From the NCBI GenBank assembly GCA_003116975.1, contig BGKB01000034.1, forward strand, positions 186,001-250,000: a stretch of 64,000 nucleotides of DNA, in the 5' to 3' direction. The notes under the pieces were generated by a model that saw only the letters and a program-made list of their open reading frames with translations, made no database searches and was not told the origin of the DNA. The DNA is from Aurantiochytrium sp. KH105. Taxonomy: Eukaryota > Sar > Bigyra > Thraustochytrida > Thraustochytriidae. Both the position numbers and the translations under genes were made by a program. Of this stretch, positions 9,315 through 20,300 are shown in pieces (positions within the stretch are counted from its first letter, which is position 1; every line of letters starts with the position of its first letter).

Positions 9315-9975
9315 CTGACTGTCCGCCATGCAAAGTGAGACCTTGTCTACTTCTTGCGCTCGGGCTTCTGCGAAGAAACACTCGCTGAAGTTCAATCTTT
9401 CGTAGTAGGCCTATTGGTTCCAAAGGACCTAAAGGAAAAAAGAGATCGAATCTGTGTCATTTTGTCTTTGTCTTGCCTTGTCTTGCCAAACGTAAAGGGG
9501 AAGGGGTATCTACATCATTTTCAGAGATTTGCTTGGGACGCAAGGCTTTGTCAAACGCATGAAACAAACAATCTTGAGAGGGCGAGACCCAAATTCTGTA
9601 GATTCAAGAGTGCTCTCCCTCTTCATCAGCAAAATCTTCGCGAGCGAATGGCCAGCCATGAGAGGTAAGCGGCGCGGAGACACTTTGCGCACAGATTTTG
9701 CAGCGAGGATCTCCAGCCCTCGCAGAACAACTTGCCTTGCCGAGTGCCGGTGATCACCCCCTCCGAACGACTATCTTTTCGAGGATGGGTGCTCCAGCCG
9801 CTGCCGCAAGCAAAGTCAGACTGGCAAAGCCGCATCCACGCCGACGCCTTGCGGGGCGGGCCGGCACGGGACGCGAGCGTCCGGCCGCAGAAACCGCAGG
9901 ACCCGCGTCGTGTGCGTCGCCCGGCCTGCGTCGCCCGGCCTGCGTCGCTCGCGAGAGGCGCGGAGACGCGGCGAG
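9315..9975. other. Intergenic, no gene seen
   Basis: The stretch holds the mevalonate kinase 3' flank and the ArfGAP promoter. The ArfGAP frame stays open back to an ATG at 9910, but this upstream part is Arg/Pro-rich translation of a GC-rich tract containing a short direct repeat (GTCGCCCGGCCTGC at about 9917-9945). Confidence 0.5.
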
Positions 9976-10479
9976 ATGCAGTTCCAGAGCGAGTTGCGCG
10001 GCCTCGTCCGCTCGGTGCCAGGCAATGACGTGTGCGTGGACTGCCGCGAGCCGAACCCGACGTGGGCGTCGGTGAACCTGGGCATTTTTATGTGTCTGGA
10101 TTGCAGCGGCGTCCATCGCGCCATGGGCGTACACATTAGCTTTGTCAAGTCGCTCAGCCTCGACAAGTGGACGCCGCAGCTCGTCGCAAATATGCGCAAT
10201 GGGGGCAACACGCGCGCCAACGCTTACTTTGAGGCCAAACTCCCGGCCAACTTCCCGCGCCCGTCCACTATGCGCGAGCGAGATGAGTTTATTCGCAACA
10301 AGTATCAGCTTCGACGCTGGGTCGCCGATACGAATGCCCCTCCCGACGTCACCACCGCCGCACCTGCCGCACAAGCACAAGCACACGAACAAAACGGGCA
10401 ATCGTCGGCCGCGAATGCCCAGGCAGCCAATGGTCGCAAGAAACGGATTCCTCCTTCGCAACGACGCGCGATGCAGCAG

Positions 10480-10513
<34 letters not shown>

Positions 10514-11271
10514 CTGCCCAAACGCCGCCTCAGCAGCAGGCCACAGAGGCTAGCGCTGACTTGCTTGACGGTCCTTTCGTAGGAGCCGAAACTGTGTCCA
10601 CACCGCAAAGTGCGAATGCGGCAAGTGCGATGCCACCTGCGTCTACGTCGACAGCTTCCCTGGGAGGACTATTTCAGAACATGAACATCAAAGGGAACGG
10701 AGCTGCCCTTAAGCCTCCCCAACAACCGCCCCAGCAATTGCCCCAGGCTACTGGAAATCTGAACGAGGCTTCAAATGATGACGACCTGCTTAGCTTCGGC
10801 GCCGAAACCGCGCAGCCACCTAGTATGCTAGCACATTCCACCTCCCTTGCATCCTCCACCTCATCCTCGACCTCGTCATCATCCGAATTCTCCCTCCTAG
10901 ATCAGCTAGAGGGGACCTCTGTAAATGGTAGCACGGGCTTACCCATGGCGAACGCAAAGGAAGATCCACAGGCTCAGGCAGAGCTAGAGCAGGTCATGAT
11001 GGACCTTGCACAAGTCGATGGAGAACTTGACCAGGCCGCGGAGCTCGTACAAATTTACGAGTCGGCGAAAAACAACCTTTTAATCGCCAAGTCCCGTATT
11101 GAGCAGCTCAGTGGCTTTGTGGATAACCTTCAGATGCAAAGGCTCGACGGGATGCAGATTCGAGCCGAGCCCCAAGTCCTTTTGCGCAAAAAGCTCAATG
11201 CGCAGGCGACACAAGTCGCCTCCAAGCTCCAACAGACGCACGGCTCACTCCTTGCTTCGCTACAAAAATAG
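9976..11271 (+). CDS. Arf GTPase-activating protein (SMAP/AGD5-like), Q-rich
   Basis: The 431-residue protein begins with an ArfGAP domain (about 1-120). Its zinc finger is CVDC, then 16 residues, then CLDC ([17 protein letters not shown] followed by [13 protein letters not shown]), with the catalytic Arg in the HRAMG stretch. It would stimulate GTP hydrolysis on Arf and so act in vesicle coat traffic. The middle is low complexity, with a poly-Gln run encoded by CAG repeats around 10480-10510 and Ser/Thr-rich tracts. The C-terminal 100 residues look like a coiled coil. I start at 9976 (MQFQSELRG) because the domain begins directly after it; the upstream ATG at 9910 adds only Arg/Pro-rich sequence. 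It is a single exon and converges with the RCC1-BTB gene 140 bases away. Confidence 0.9.
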
Positions 11272-11411
11272 CCAAGAAGAAAAAGAAAAAAAAGACGTAG
11301 AAAAGGAATTTAAGGCAAGAGAATTGCAATTGCCAAACTTTGCGGATGACCCGACTGATGTGAATGACAAAGGGGAAGAAAAGGTCGTATAACATTGCGA
11401 TGCCCCCGTCG

Positions 11412-14400
11412 TTACTTGGCCAGATTTGACCCTAGAAAAGCCATGACACCAGCAATACCAAGTGCATTCACAAACGGGACGTATTGCAGCATCTGAGGGG
11501 ACCGCATGAGGTTTGCATACACAAAAACGCACAAGGTCGCCGCGGCCATGGCTTGCCACTGAAGCGGAGTGTGATCGAATTTCTGCGCCTCATCTCGCTT
11601 CCGCTCCTCATCAGCAATTTCTTCCGGCGTCCGTAGCACAAGACGCAAGAGCTCGCTCGGATCTTGTTCTTCTGAAATTACACCGCGCTCGGAGACTATG
11701 GTCCGGAATTGGCTTGATGCGCGTGCGATGCGCAACACGTCATGAGTGATATCCGTGCGCTCTCGCTGCAGCTTGAGGAATGACTTGGTCTGCGCAAGGC
11801 TTCCAAGATGCTTGGCCACAAAGTGCAGCGCACGAACGCGGAGAAACGTACAATCCAACTCGTGCGAGAGTCGAAGCGCATGAATTGCATTGTTCGTGTC
11901 CAGCTCCACGGCATCCTCGCAAAGATGCTGCATTGTCGGAAGCCCATACGTCACAGCCATTGTGAGGTCTCCGAGAACTTCCGCGTTGCTCGCGCCTTCG
12001 ATAAGTCTACCCGTATACAGATAACTTGCTAATCGTAGAAGCGAATTCTGCGATTCGGACATCTTCACTCGAAGCACCATGTTGCTGCTACCCGTACCCG
12101 CTGTTTCTCCTTCCTCATTTTCATTATCGCTCTCATCGCGTCGCGAGCCTGCGTGCTGCTCTGCCCTCAGGCGTTCTGCAAAATACGTCGAGCGCGAGGC
12201 AAGAATGACTGCGTGCGCATGAACTTGCTTGCCGTCTTCTGCAATGAGCAGGACATCTGCCCACCGAGGCTCATTCACGAGTACCGCTAGATCAAGAGCA
12301 AAGCGGGACCGAAGCGCCTCCGGCTTATCAGTTGTTGCTTCAAGCGCTTCTGGAGCTGCCGCCTGACTCCTTGCGCAAATAGCTTCAAGTCTCTCAAGTT
12401 CCAGTTCGCCAGCCACACGACAGACTTCCTCGGCAAGCGTGCCGACCGGATCGAGCGTTTCGAAAAGGTTGTCACCGTACATGTAGTCCAGCACTACAGC
12501 GGCTGCGTCGAGGCTCATGTCGGACCACTCGAGCTCGATCACTTCAACATCGCCGCCAACGCTCTCTTCTAGCTCAATCATCCGCCGAACCACCGCACTT
12601 CGAGACCCAATCACAGCGCGATGTGCGCGTAGACGAGCAATGCCAACACAGATTTCGACATCGTGCGGTGTCTCCTCCCGCAAGCGCCACTCGTATAGGT
12701 CTGCTGCGCACCGAGCGCCACTCGTCGCAACGACAGTGTGCCAGCGCCCACACGTCATGCTTTCCACAAAGGCATCCCGAACGAGGGAGTCGCGCTCGAG
12801 TGTGGGCGTAGAGATGAGCTCTGCCCCTCGCAGCGCTGGTGACTGGCCCCATACGAAAACTTCGCCAGCGGCCGATAATGCCGTGGAATGGTGTGCTCCT
12901 GCGCTCACTGCGCGCAATTTGACACCTGCGAGACTCAAGACCTCACGGGGCCATCGCCATGGTTGCTCGCGTCGCGCACTCTTGCTCGCCTGCGCCTTGG
13001 ACCAGGCCGGAGCTTCGCGCAGAACGGGCATTGCCCCTGGTACTCCTGCTGCTGCGCCCGTTGCGAGTGGCCCACCACTGCTCGCAGCATTTGCAGATCC
13101 CTTGACACGAACAGCTGGGTTCGTAAGTGCCTCGCCCATGCCAAGTGCTGCAGATCCCAGGTCACCCCACGCTAGAACCTGCTTTGTCCGTGCAATTGCC
13201 ACAGCGTGATTGGCACCACTTGCGATTTGCTTCAGCGGAGGCAGCGGCTCTTGGCCAGCTTCGTCGTTTAGCATGGTGTCGATGAGCACAGGAAAGAGCT
13301 CATTTTGCAAGTTACCAGTTCCCAACTGACCCTGCGAACCCTGGCCCCAACTAAAGAGTCTCCCGAGCCCATCGAGAGCATACGCATGAGCGTGGCCGCA
13401 AGCGATTTGCACAATATTGGCCTCTTCAAGACTACCATTTACGCGTTGTGGCCGAAGACAGTATCGCTGGACGGCGCCCGGGCCAGCACTACGATCGCGC
13501 AATGACTCGCGTCTCTGAGGTTTTCCAAGACCAAGCCGACCGTGCTGCCATAGCCCCCACGAATAAACGCGGCCTTTGCAGCTGAGAGCCAGGGTGAAGC
13601 CGCCACCGCATTCAAGCGAATCAATGAGTTCACCCCCGAAGCTCTCACTTGCAATCGCCGCCGGAACATAACGTCCTGTTACATCGCCATGACCAAGCAC
13701 ACCGCCCAGGCCCCATGTAAAGACCTGGCCGTCTTTGCTCACGCAGGCAGAATGTGAACCACCCAGATCCCCACCACTTGCTACATCCACGACCAAGACC
13801 GGGTCTTCTTGCTCGCACAGTTCCGACACCATGCGTGGATATGGGCAATCCTCGGCGTCCCCATGACCAAGCGCGCCGTCCGCGCCGCTACCCCAAGTGA
13901 AAACAAGTCCCATGTCGGACATTGCCACACAGTGATGCAGGGCAGCGGATACTTTGGAGATTCGTGCGAGCTCAATGACACTGTACATGGGAACCAGCAT
14001 GGGCGCAGCAAAATCTTTCGTCTCCGTCGTCCCAATGCCCAGGACACTAGAGACATTCCGCCCCCATGCTAATACGTCAACTTGGCTAGCATACCGCGTT
14101 CCGTCGCGAACGGCCAGGCGAGGGAGACTTTTGCGCATGAACATGCTTTCTTCTGCTGTGTCTGCGCTGCTCACGTGTACGTCCTGCTCATCGGTCTCTG
14201 GCGTTTCTTCTTCCTCTGCAACTGCCGCAATAATGGAGGTAAAAGGGAGTCCCGCTCCTATCCGTTCCATCGTATTTTCACAGGATAGCGTGACCTTGAT
14301 GTCGACCTTTTTGTTGGATTGATCTCGGACTGTCACGTATGCATTTCCAGAGAGTGTGATACCCGTTCCCCATGTGTTCAGTTGATCAAAAGAACCAGTT

Positions 14401-15518
14401 CTGACGTCCAGCTTCATTTCTCCCGCACGCTGCGCGAGCTCCCAAGCCATTGCAGGACGCTCGTCGTCACCGTCCTTTCGTTTTTCTTGCAGTTGTTGTT
14501 GGGCAACTCGCAACAGCGCTTGCACATCAGCTTCGAGAAAAAATCCATCTTCAAGATGGCCTCGCATCTCCGCCACGAAAAGCTCCCCTGCCAGAATTGT
14601 TTGACGCACTGTGTCGCGCAGCGCCGCTTCCAAGGCAGACGCTTCACATACGTTCTCACCGCCTTCGTGTTGAATAGAGGCATCGCATGCCAGAAGTTCC
14701 GACATGACGGCTTGAGTAAGTGTCTTGAGGTTTGCGGCGCGTACGTAGGCGCTTTCACCCACCTTTACAGTTTGTGCGCGGCTCATGAAGCGAAGAAGCA
14801 TCTCTGTATCCTCGCTCGTTTCCTCGGGGCTCGAGGGGATCATGGAGGTGCCGGGCGACCAGCGAAAGCATTGCGCTTTGGCAAGAAGCACGGCAATCTC
14901 TTCAGCGTCTCGACACACACCAACTGCTTCAGGGTGATGCAGCATTGGTGTGCGCAGCGTCAGCCGACGGTTGATCTCAGCATCGAGATATGCGCGAACC
15001 GCTCGCATCTCCGTCAAGAATTCTTCCGAAGGTCTGACGGGCACAGGATCGTCCCTTGATGTCCTCTTTTGGACTTCGGTAGGATCAAACCACGATGCGG
15101 TCCGTTTACTGATGTGCGGAAGTTGAGGATCCTCCATACTTGCATCATGAAAGCGGCTCAGCTCAATCTCGTCGTCCTCGCTTTCAATATCTTCCTCGCT
15201 CTCATTGTTCCCGACCTCCGCCTCTCGCAGAGGCGTCGTCTTCGTCTCCTCCCGAGGGACGTCTCCCGGGCTCTCGCTGTGTCCCTCCTCTTCTTGGTCG
15301 CTTCCAGCAAGCCCAGGATCCTGGGCCCCCGTCTTCGTCTTCGACGTCGACTTCGACTTCGACTTCGTCTTCGTCGGCGACAGATCCAGCGACGGCCCCG
15401 AGCCCTCAGCGACGCGCCTCTCGATCGTCTTCACCCTCTCCTTGACCGACGGCGAGTCCACGCCGCCGCCGGGCTCGCCGCCGTCGCCCTGGCGGAGGTC
15501 CTCTTCGCGTCCCACCAT
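11412..15518 (-). CDS. Large RCC1-repeat, double-BTB protein with C-terminal membrane anchor
   Basis: The protein has 1368 residues from the ATG complementary to 15516-15518 (MVGREEDLRQG). The frame stays open for 357 further codons upstream, but those are Arg/Pro-rich translation of a GC-rich promoter and are excluded. Residues 1-150 are acidic and low complexity. RCC1 repeats (VFTWGSGADGALGHGD, VFTWGLGGVLGHGD, LFSWGQGSQGQLGTGN and others) fill about 480-890 and should form a beta-propeller. Two BTB/POZ domains follow: about 940-1045 (HDVEICVGIARLRAHRAVI) and about 1075-1220 (WADVLLIAEDGKQVHAHAVI). The last 50 residues contain two hydrophobic stretches, consistent with a tail anchor. BTB proteins often recruit cullin-3; that role here is inference. 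It shares a 668-base head-to-head region with IFT43. Confidence 0.85.
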   Translation of the reverse strand: MVGREEDLRQGDGGEPGGGVDSPSVKERVKTIERRVAEGSGPSLDLSPTKTKSKSKSTSKTKTGAQDPGLAGSDQEEEGHSESPGDVPREETKTTPLREAEVGNNESEEDIESEDDEIELSRFHDASMEDPQLPHISKRTASWFDPTEVQKRTSRDDPVPVRPSEEFLTEMRAVRAYLDAEINRRLTLRTPMLHHPEAVGVCRDAEEIAVLLAKAQCFRWSPGTSMIPSSPEETSEDTEMLLRFMSRAQTVKVGESAYVRAANLKTLTQAVMSELLACDASIQHEGGENVCEASALEAALRDTVRQTILAGELFVAEMRGHLEDGFFLEADVQALLRVAQQQLQEKRKDGDDERPAMAWELAQRAGEMKLDVRTGSFDQLNTWGTGITLSGNAYVTVRDQSNKKVDIKVTLSCENTMERIGAGLPFTSIIAAVAEEEETPETDEQDVHVSSADTAEESMFMRKSLPRLAVRDGTRYASQVDVLAWGRNVSSVLGIGTTETKDFAAPMLVPMYSVIELARISKVSAALHHCVAMSDMGLVFTWGSGADGALGHGDAEDCPYPRMVSELCEQEDPVLVVDVASGGDLGGSHSACVSKDGQVFTWGLGGVLGHGDVTGRYVPAAIASESFGGELIDSLECGGGFTLALSCKGRVYSWGLWQHGRLGLGKPQRRESLRDRSAGPGAVQRYCLRPQRVNGSLEEANIVQIACGHAHAYALDGLGRLFSWGQGSQGQLGTGNLQNELFPVLIDTMLNDEAGQEPLPPLKQIASGANHAVAIARTKQVLAWGDLGSAALGMGEALTNPAVRVKGSANAASSGGPLATGAAAGVPGAMPVLREAPAWSKAQASKSARREQPWRWPREVLSLAGVKLRAVSAGAHHSTALSAAGEVFVWGQSPALRGAELISTPTLERDSLVRDAFVESMTCGRWHTVVATSGARCAADLYEWRLREETPHDVEICVGIARLRAHRAVIGSRSAVVRRMIELEESVGGDVEVIELEWSDMSLDAAAVVLDYMYGDNLFETLDPVGTLAEEVCRVAGELELERLEAICARSQAAAPEALEATTDKPEALRSRFALDLAVLVNEPRWADVLLIAEDGKQVHAHAVILASRSTYFAERLRAEQHAGSRRDESDNENEEGETAGTGSSNMVLRVKMSESQNSLLRLASYLYTGRLIEGASNAEVLGDLTMAVTYGLPTMQHLCEDAVELDTNNAIHALRLSHELDCTFLRVRALHFVAKHLGSLAQTKSFLKLQRERTDITHDVLRIARASSQFRTIVSERGVISEEQDPSELLRLVLRTPEEIADEERKRDEAQKFDHTPLQWQAMAAATLCVFVYANLMRSPQMLQYVPFVNALGIAGVMAFLGSNLAK

Positions 15519-16186
15519 GTCGCGCTTTTTTCGCCCGGGCCCGCCGCAGGAGCGCGCCGCGCGGCGGGGCGGCCGCGGGCCTCGGCTGCGCGGCCTCGGC
15601 TGCGCGTCCCCGGCGTCCCCGCGCCCCGCGCGGCCTCCTCGCGCGGCCTCGGCTCGGCTCGGGCTCGCGCGCGTCGCGGGCGTCGCGGGCGCGGCGTGCG
15701 ATCTGGGACTGGCGCAGGCAGCCGTTGGGCCGCGCGGTGCCTGGAAGCGGTACCGGTACCCCCGGTAGCCGTTACGGTCCGGGCGCGCCCGCCGGGTGGG
15801 ACGGGGACGCGCGCGGCGAGCGAGCGAGCGAGCGAGCGAGCGAGCGTCTGCGCTGCCGGAGACGGATGGCCGAGGCAGGGCTGCGCAGCGGCGGGTTTGG
15901 GGAGAAGGCGGATGCGTGGAGGAGAAGGTGCATGACGTTGAAGCGGTAGACGGAGGAGGAGGCGGGGCGGAGACGAGCCGGCCTTCGCGTTGGAGGCTGC
16001 GCCTGACTGCCCTGGGTGTATGCAAGCACGTGTGCCCAGAGGAGGCTGGGCGAGGCAGAACAGAATAGCGGCGAGGCGAGGGCGAGACGAGCGACGAGCA
16101 AGAGAGGAACTGGTCGAGAGCGAAGGAACGGTCGGGGTGGCGGGCGCGGCGCGCAGGCAGGCTCAGAGGCACGGGAAGAAGCGAAG
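15519..16186. promoter_or_regulatory. Bidirectional promoter region between RCC1-BTB gene and IFT43
   Basis: This GC-rich 668-base stretch separates the start codons of two divergent genes and must hold both promoters. It contains a GCGA tract at 15818-15846. Long open frames cross it on both strands only because GC-rich DNA has few stop codons. No TATA box stands out. Confidence 0.6.
15818..15846. repeat. (GCGA)n tetranucleotide tract
   Basis: Seven GCGA units stand in tandem in the shared promoter region. Confidence 0.85.
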
Positions 16187-17041
16187 ATGGCCGACGACAG
16201 CGACTGGGGCGCGCTGCAGGAAGCCGCGGAGAGACTCGGCGAGCGCGCAGACGAAGCAGAGGCGCCCCAGGAGGCAATCCGCGGCAACGAAGACGAGCAT
16301 GAATCCAAGTTTGAGGGAAAGCGCGCCGACCGGCACGATGCGCCCCATAGAGACGACCATGATGAAGCGATGGACGAAGACAACGAAGTGAACCGACCGC
16401 CAGTGCGCAAGTCCGCCGGCTGGGGCGCAGAGGACGAAGATGGAGACGAGCATTCCGGTAGCGCTGGTGGCGCTGGTGCTGGGGCCTCGGCGAACGAAAA
16501 TGATGAAGGCAAGTCGGCCGATAGCACCAAGAAGTCGAAGCGCAGGTCGGCTGCGCGAGACGGTTTGATGACTGATCTTGACGCGTCAAACTCCGAGGAT
16601 GATGCTGCAGCCAAAAGCAAGAGCAAGCACAAGGAGGCCGAGCGCGACGATGGCGGCGACATCACGATCATTCCGGACCTGGACGAGGATCAAGAGGAAG
16701 ATCTGCAGCTGCAGGTGGCGGAGGCTCCCGCAAACGTGCGATCTGTGCAAACGCTACGAGAGCTCGATCGCCAAATCAACGGCCTACAGATCCCGAATGC
16801 GAGCGGTGACGATCAGCGACTCGACTTGAGCATCTTGTCGCGGGTCCTCGTTCCTCGTGACCGTCTTGAAGAGCCAGATGAAGCGTGGGATTTCGATCAG
16901 CTCCTTGAGCAGGTCTCTCAAGAAATGACACGCCAGAAGGAATCTTCGGAAGCCTTTGAGCGATCCCGTGCAGAAACGAGCGCGCCGGCAGTTCAGGAAG
17001 GTCCGGCCCCGGAGACAAATCCAGCGCTCTCTGCAAACTAA
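16187..17041 (+). CDS. IFT43: Intraflagellar transport protein 43 (IFT-A complex)
   Basis: The 284-residue protein starts at the ATG at 16187 (MADDSDWGALQEAAERLG). Residues 1-175 are acidic and disordered, as in known IFT43. The conserved C-terminal region (about 180-250) contains LRELDRQINGLQIPN, then LDLSILSRVLVPRDRLEEPD and EAWDFDQLLEQVSQEM. This matches the family pattern of a short helix, a DLxxLxxxLxP stretch and a W-[DW]-[FW]-D box. IFT43 is a small subunit of IFT-A, the retrograde transport complex of cilia. Its presence says the organism builds a flagellum at some stage. The frame runs further upstream without a better start. Confidence 0.88.
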   Translation: MADDSDWGALQEAAERLGERADEAEAPQEAIRGNEDEHESKFEGKRADRHDAPHRDDHDEAMDEDNEVNRPPVRKSAGWGAEDEDGDEHSGSAGGAGAGASANENDEGKSADSTKKSKRRSAARDGLMTDLDASNSEDDAAAKSKSKHKEAERDDGGDITIIPDLDEDQEEDLQLQVAEAPANVRSVQTLRELDRQINGLQIPNASGDDQRLDLSILSRVLVPRDRLEEPDEAWDFDQLLEQVSQEMTRQKESSEAFERSRAETSAPAVQEGPAPETNPALSAN

Positions 17042-17358
17042 TGGATGCGGTGTGTTGCGTTTGGCACTCGACCTAGACACACAAGAAGGTCATACTTCAA
17101 CAAAAAGCCTAGGCCTACCTACAGCACAAAATCATCAGCCACCCACTATTCGATGTTGACTCATTCACGTATGCGTGATAAGGAAGGGCATTTGTTAACT
17201 CACCCTTCCTAGCCCTCCTGAGACCCTGTCAGATTTTTTTTTCAACATTTCTTTTTTTGTCCTTCATTGTTTCTATTTTGATTCTTTATTTGGTGTTTCT
17301 CATCGTTCAAGAAGCAACCAAGCGCCAAACCATGCAACTGGAACTGCAAATGCTAAAG
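17042..17358. other. Convergent 3' region of IFT43 and the HUWE1-like gene
   Basis: This 317-base AT-richer spacer lies between two stop codons. It cannot encode the roughly 350-residue HECT domain missing from the HUWE1-like protein. Confidence 0.7.
17285..17290 (-). terminator. AATAAA-like polyadenylation signal for the HUWE1-like gene
   Basis: TTTATT on the plus strand reads AATAAA on the minus strand about 70 bases after the stop at 17359-17361. This supports the transcript really ending here. Confidence 0.45.
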
Positions 17359-20300
17359 CTAACCCTGGAAGGAAGGGTCGACACGCTGCCGGATGGCGTC
17401 AAGTTCCTCCTGCTCGTCGTTAGTGCGTGCTTTGGCGTCTTGGTCACCTGTCGCGAATCCATTGACGAGGAAGAAGGCCTTGATCAGCGGCAAACGAGCG
17501 TGCGCAAATGCCAAGACCGCACTACTTGTTGATGCATGCTCGTCTTGAGGCACATGCTGAACCTCGTCATCTTCGAGACTCACTCCGAGCGCAGCGGCGG
17601 CACGATTACTTCGGCGCTGCTGCAAGAAGGAAGCAGTGCTTGTCGAGGCCGACGAGACCACCGATTGCGACCGCGGCTTCGTCTTGATGCCTTCTTTGCT
17701 GCTTTTCTTATTTGCCTCTTTCTCTTTGCCATCACTTGTATCTGTGGCTCCTGTGGCGCCTTCATCGCCATCCTCCGATTTTTCTTCGCCTTCGGCAACA
17801 GCACGCAAGCAATCAGAGAGCGCCTCCCAAAGCGACTCGAGCTGGACTCCGGCACAAAGACGGTCCATGTCCTCAGGAGATTCGGTCAGTCCGCGCACCG
17901 TCTTGAGAATGCGCAGCAGCTTGAGCTCGCTTGCAGATGATGCCAGAGCTGCAGAGTCATCCTTGGCATTGCTTCCCTTACCCCGATGAAGGAGAATGTC
18001 CCTCACCTGCAAGAGATCGCGGACAGCCCTCTGACCGAGAACCTCGGCCGCGCGACATAGCTCACCCAGAAGCCGTTGTCGATTTGCAGGAATTTTGGCA
18101 AGATGCTGAACGACTGCTGTGGCTTTGTTGAAAGTAGCGTCGGTGCACGTGTCCACTACGAGAACGTTTGCAAGAAATCGCAAGTAAGTCGTGTCCACTT
18201 CCCGCTTTGGCACGAACACAGATGGCCTGTCATCCTTCTTCTTGTCTTCTTGCTTGCCGTCGTCCTTGGCCGTGGCTTCTCCTTCCTTTGCCTCTCCGCC
18301 AGTATTGCCGTCCGTCGCCGCATCTGCATTTGCATCTGCGTTCACGCCTGTACCTGCGTTTGCATCTGCAGCTCCAGTCGTCTCCTGGTTATCGGTGTCA
18401 CCCTTGGATGTTTCGTCAGTAGCCTTTGTGTCTTCCTCTACCTTGCCTTGCTCAAAATCGGCATCCGATAGCTTGCTCAGAGGGGATGTGATGCTGGCCA
18501 GCAGGTCAACCACACGACTCAGATGAGACGAGCTCAACTTGTACTGACGCAAGGACAGCAGCATGAGCAAGGTCTCGAGACAACCCTGGCCGTCCGCCGA
18601 GGCGCCCACGTCAACGGGATCAGTCTCGTTCCCCGCGGCATTCTCGAGCATGGCACTTGGGCTTCCGCTCACCAAGAGATACAAGGCCACACGACGGGAC
18701 TTGGAAATGTACTTGAGGGCCTCCAGAATGCGCTTCGCCACCATTGATGGGATGACAGCAAGTGACTCGCCCGTACCCTCATCGACAATTGTATCCGAGG
18801 CAGTAAGCATTGCGTTGAGTCCAAAAGCGCTTTCGCTCGGCACTCCAAACATGCGACGCGGAATCCATGCGTTGCTCTCTTTCTTAACATCGTGCGGTCG
18901 GAGTGTGCTCAACAGGAGCTCGATGACGGGGACGCGGCTCGTCGGGTGATGACACAGGTTCGCTAGCGTTTCCTTGATGTAGTTCATGCGAGCTGTTTGC
19001 AAGAGGAACGAAAGGCGAATCACATGCTGGACCTCTCGCTGCTGGACGAGCGCGCTGCAGTCCAGTTCCGATTCGAGCCGCATTATTGCACGCGTACGTA
19101 CGGCTTCTGTACTTGTCGCGCCTTCTGCCCCCTGCTCAGGCCGCCCAGACGGCTGCGCATTCTGCATCGGATGGCGACTAGGGACATGACTCTGAATGTG
19201 CCGTGTCCTCATAACGTTCGCCTCGGCGCGCAAATGAGTCGGCAGAGACTCAATTTGCTCGGCCGTTAGGCTCTCAAAGACCTCACGTCGAAAATTCGGA
19301 TCCTCGATCGAAGCAAGAAATGACGCGAGACCCATCTCCTCCGCGTTATCAACATTCAGAGGTGGCTCGCTCGGAAGTTCGGCCTGGCCGTCCCCCGAAG
19401 CGCCAGCGCCTCCTTCTCCCGATGATGCCGAAGGATCGATGCCATGTTCGCGCAAAATCTCCAAGCGGAACTCGTCCGGAAGACTGGCCCATACTTCTGG
19501 GTCTACTCCAGGCGGCAACGGGAGCTCCTGGCTTGCCCCGCCTTCTTCCGCCTCCTCATTTATCTCATCGGCTTGCACTTCGTTTGCATTGCCAGCATTC
19601 TCGGAGACGGTAGCTGCTGCAGCTTCTGCATCCACCATTTCCTCGTCACCGTCACGATCCTCTGCAGGTTCTGCATTTTGCTCCTCGATTAGTTCCGCTT
19701 GATTCTCATCTTCATGCATATCAGCACTGGCGGATGCGGTGGCAGCAACGGTGGCGCTGTCGCCAGAGGCTTCCTGGGCTTCCTGCTCTGAGCTTTGCAA
19801 ACTAAGAGCCAGCGCCCTCTCGAGATCGTCAACCATCAAGGAAGGCGCGTTTGCATCAGCAATAGTATCAGCACCAGCACCAGCACCGGCGCCAGCGCCA
19901 ACACCACCTGCCTGGCTTTGCTGATGTTCCTCTCCTTCAGCGTTGTCTGCATCTCCGTCTTCATTTGTGTTCTCGATTTGCCCCGGATGATCGTCCTGCT
20001 CCTCCGTCTCCATAGCAGTTGCCTCAGCTTCGTCAACTTGGGTGTCTTCAGCAGCGTTTGTAGCTTCTGCGCCGACTTCATCATTGCTTGATTCTGCTCC
20101 TGTGCCCGTCTCGGTCGGAACTGTCGTGGCGGTGTCGGGTTCTGCATCGTTGGCAGCATCATCCTCATCGTCCTCCGCCAATGCATGTGTCTCGAGATGA
20201 GAGACGATATCTTGCACTGCCGAGTTGTTGGGCACAAAGTTACCATTTGACCACCTCTCGAGCTGGTCACGAGACTCGGGCGCAAGACCAGGCACATCCA

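Noticed and set aside
15519..16589. N-terminal extension of 357 codons on the RCC1-BTB frame
   Set aside because: It is Arg/Pro/Ala-rich translation of GC-rich promoter DNA without domains and overlaps the start of IFT43 on the other strand. The ATG at 15518 is a better start.
17042..17358. A HECT exon for the HUWE1-like gene
   Set aside because: Too short for the domain and no HECT-like sequence in any minus-strand frame here or under IFT43.
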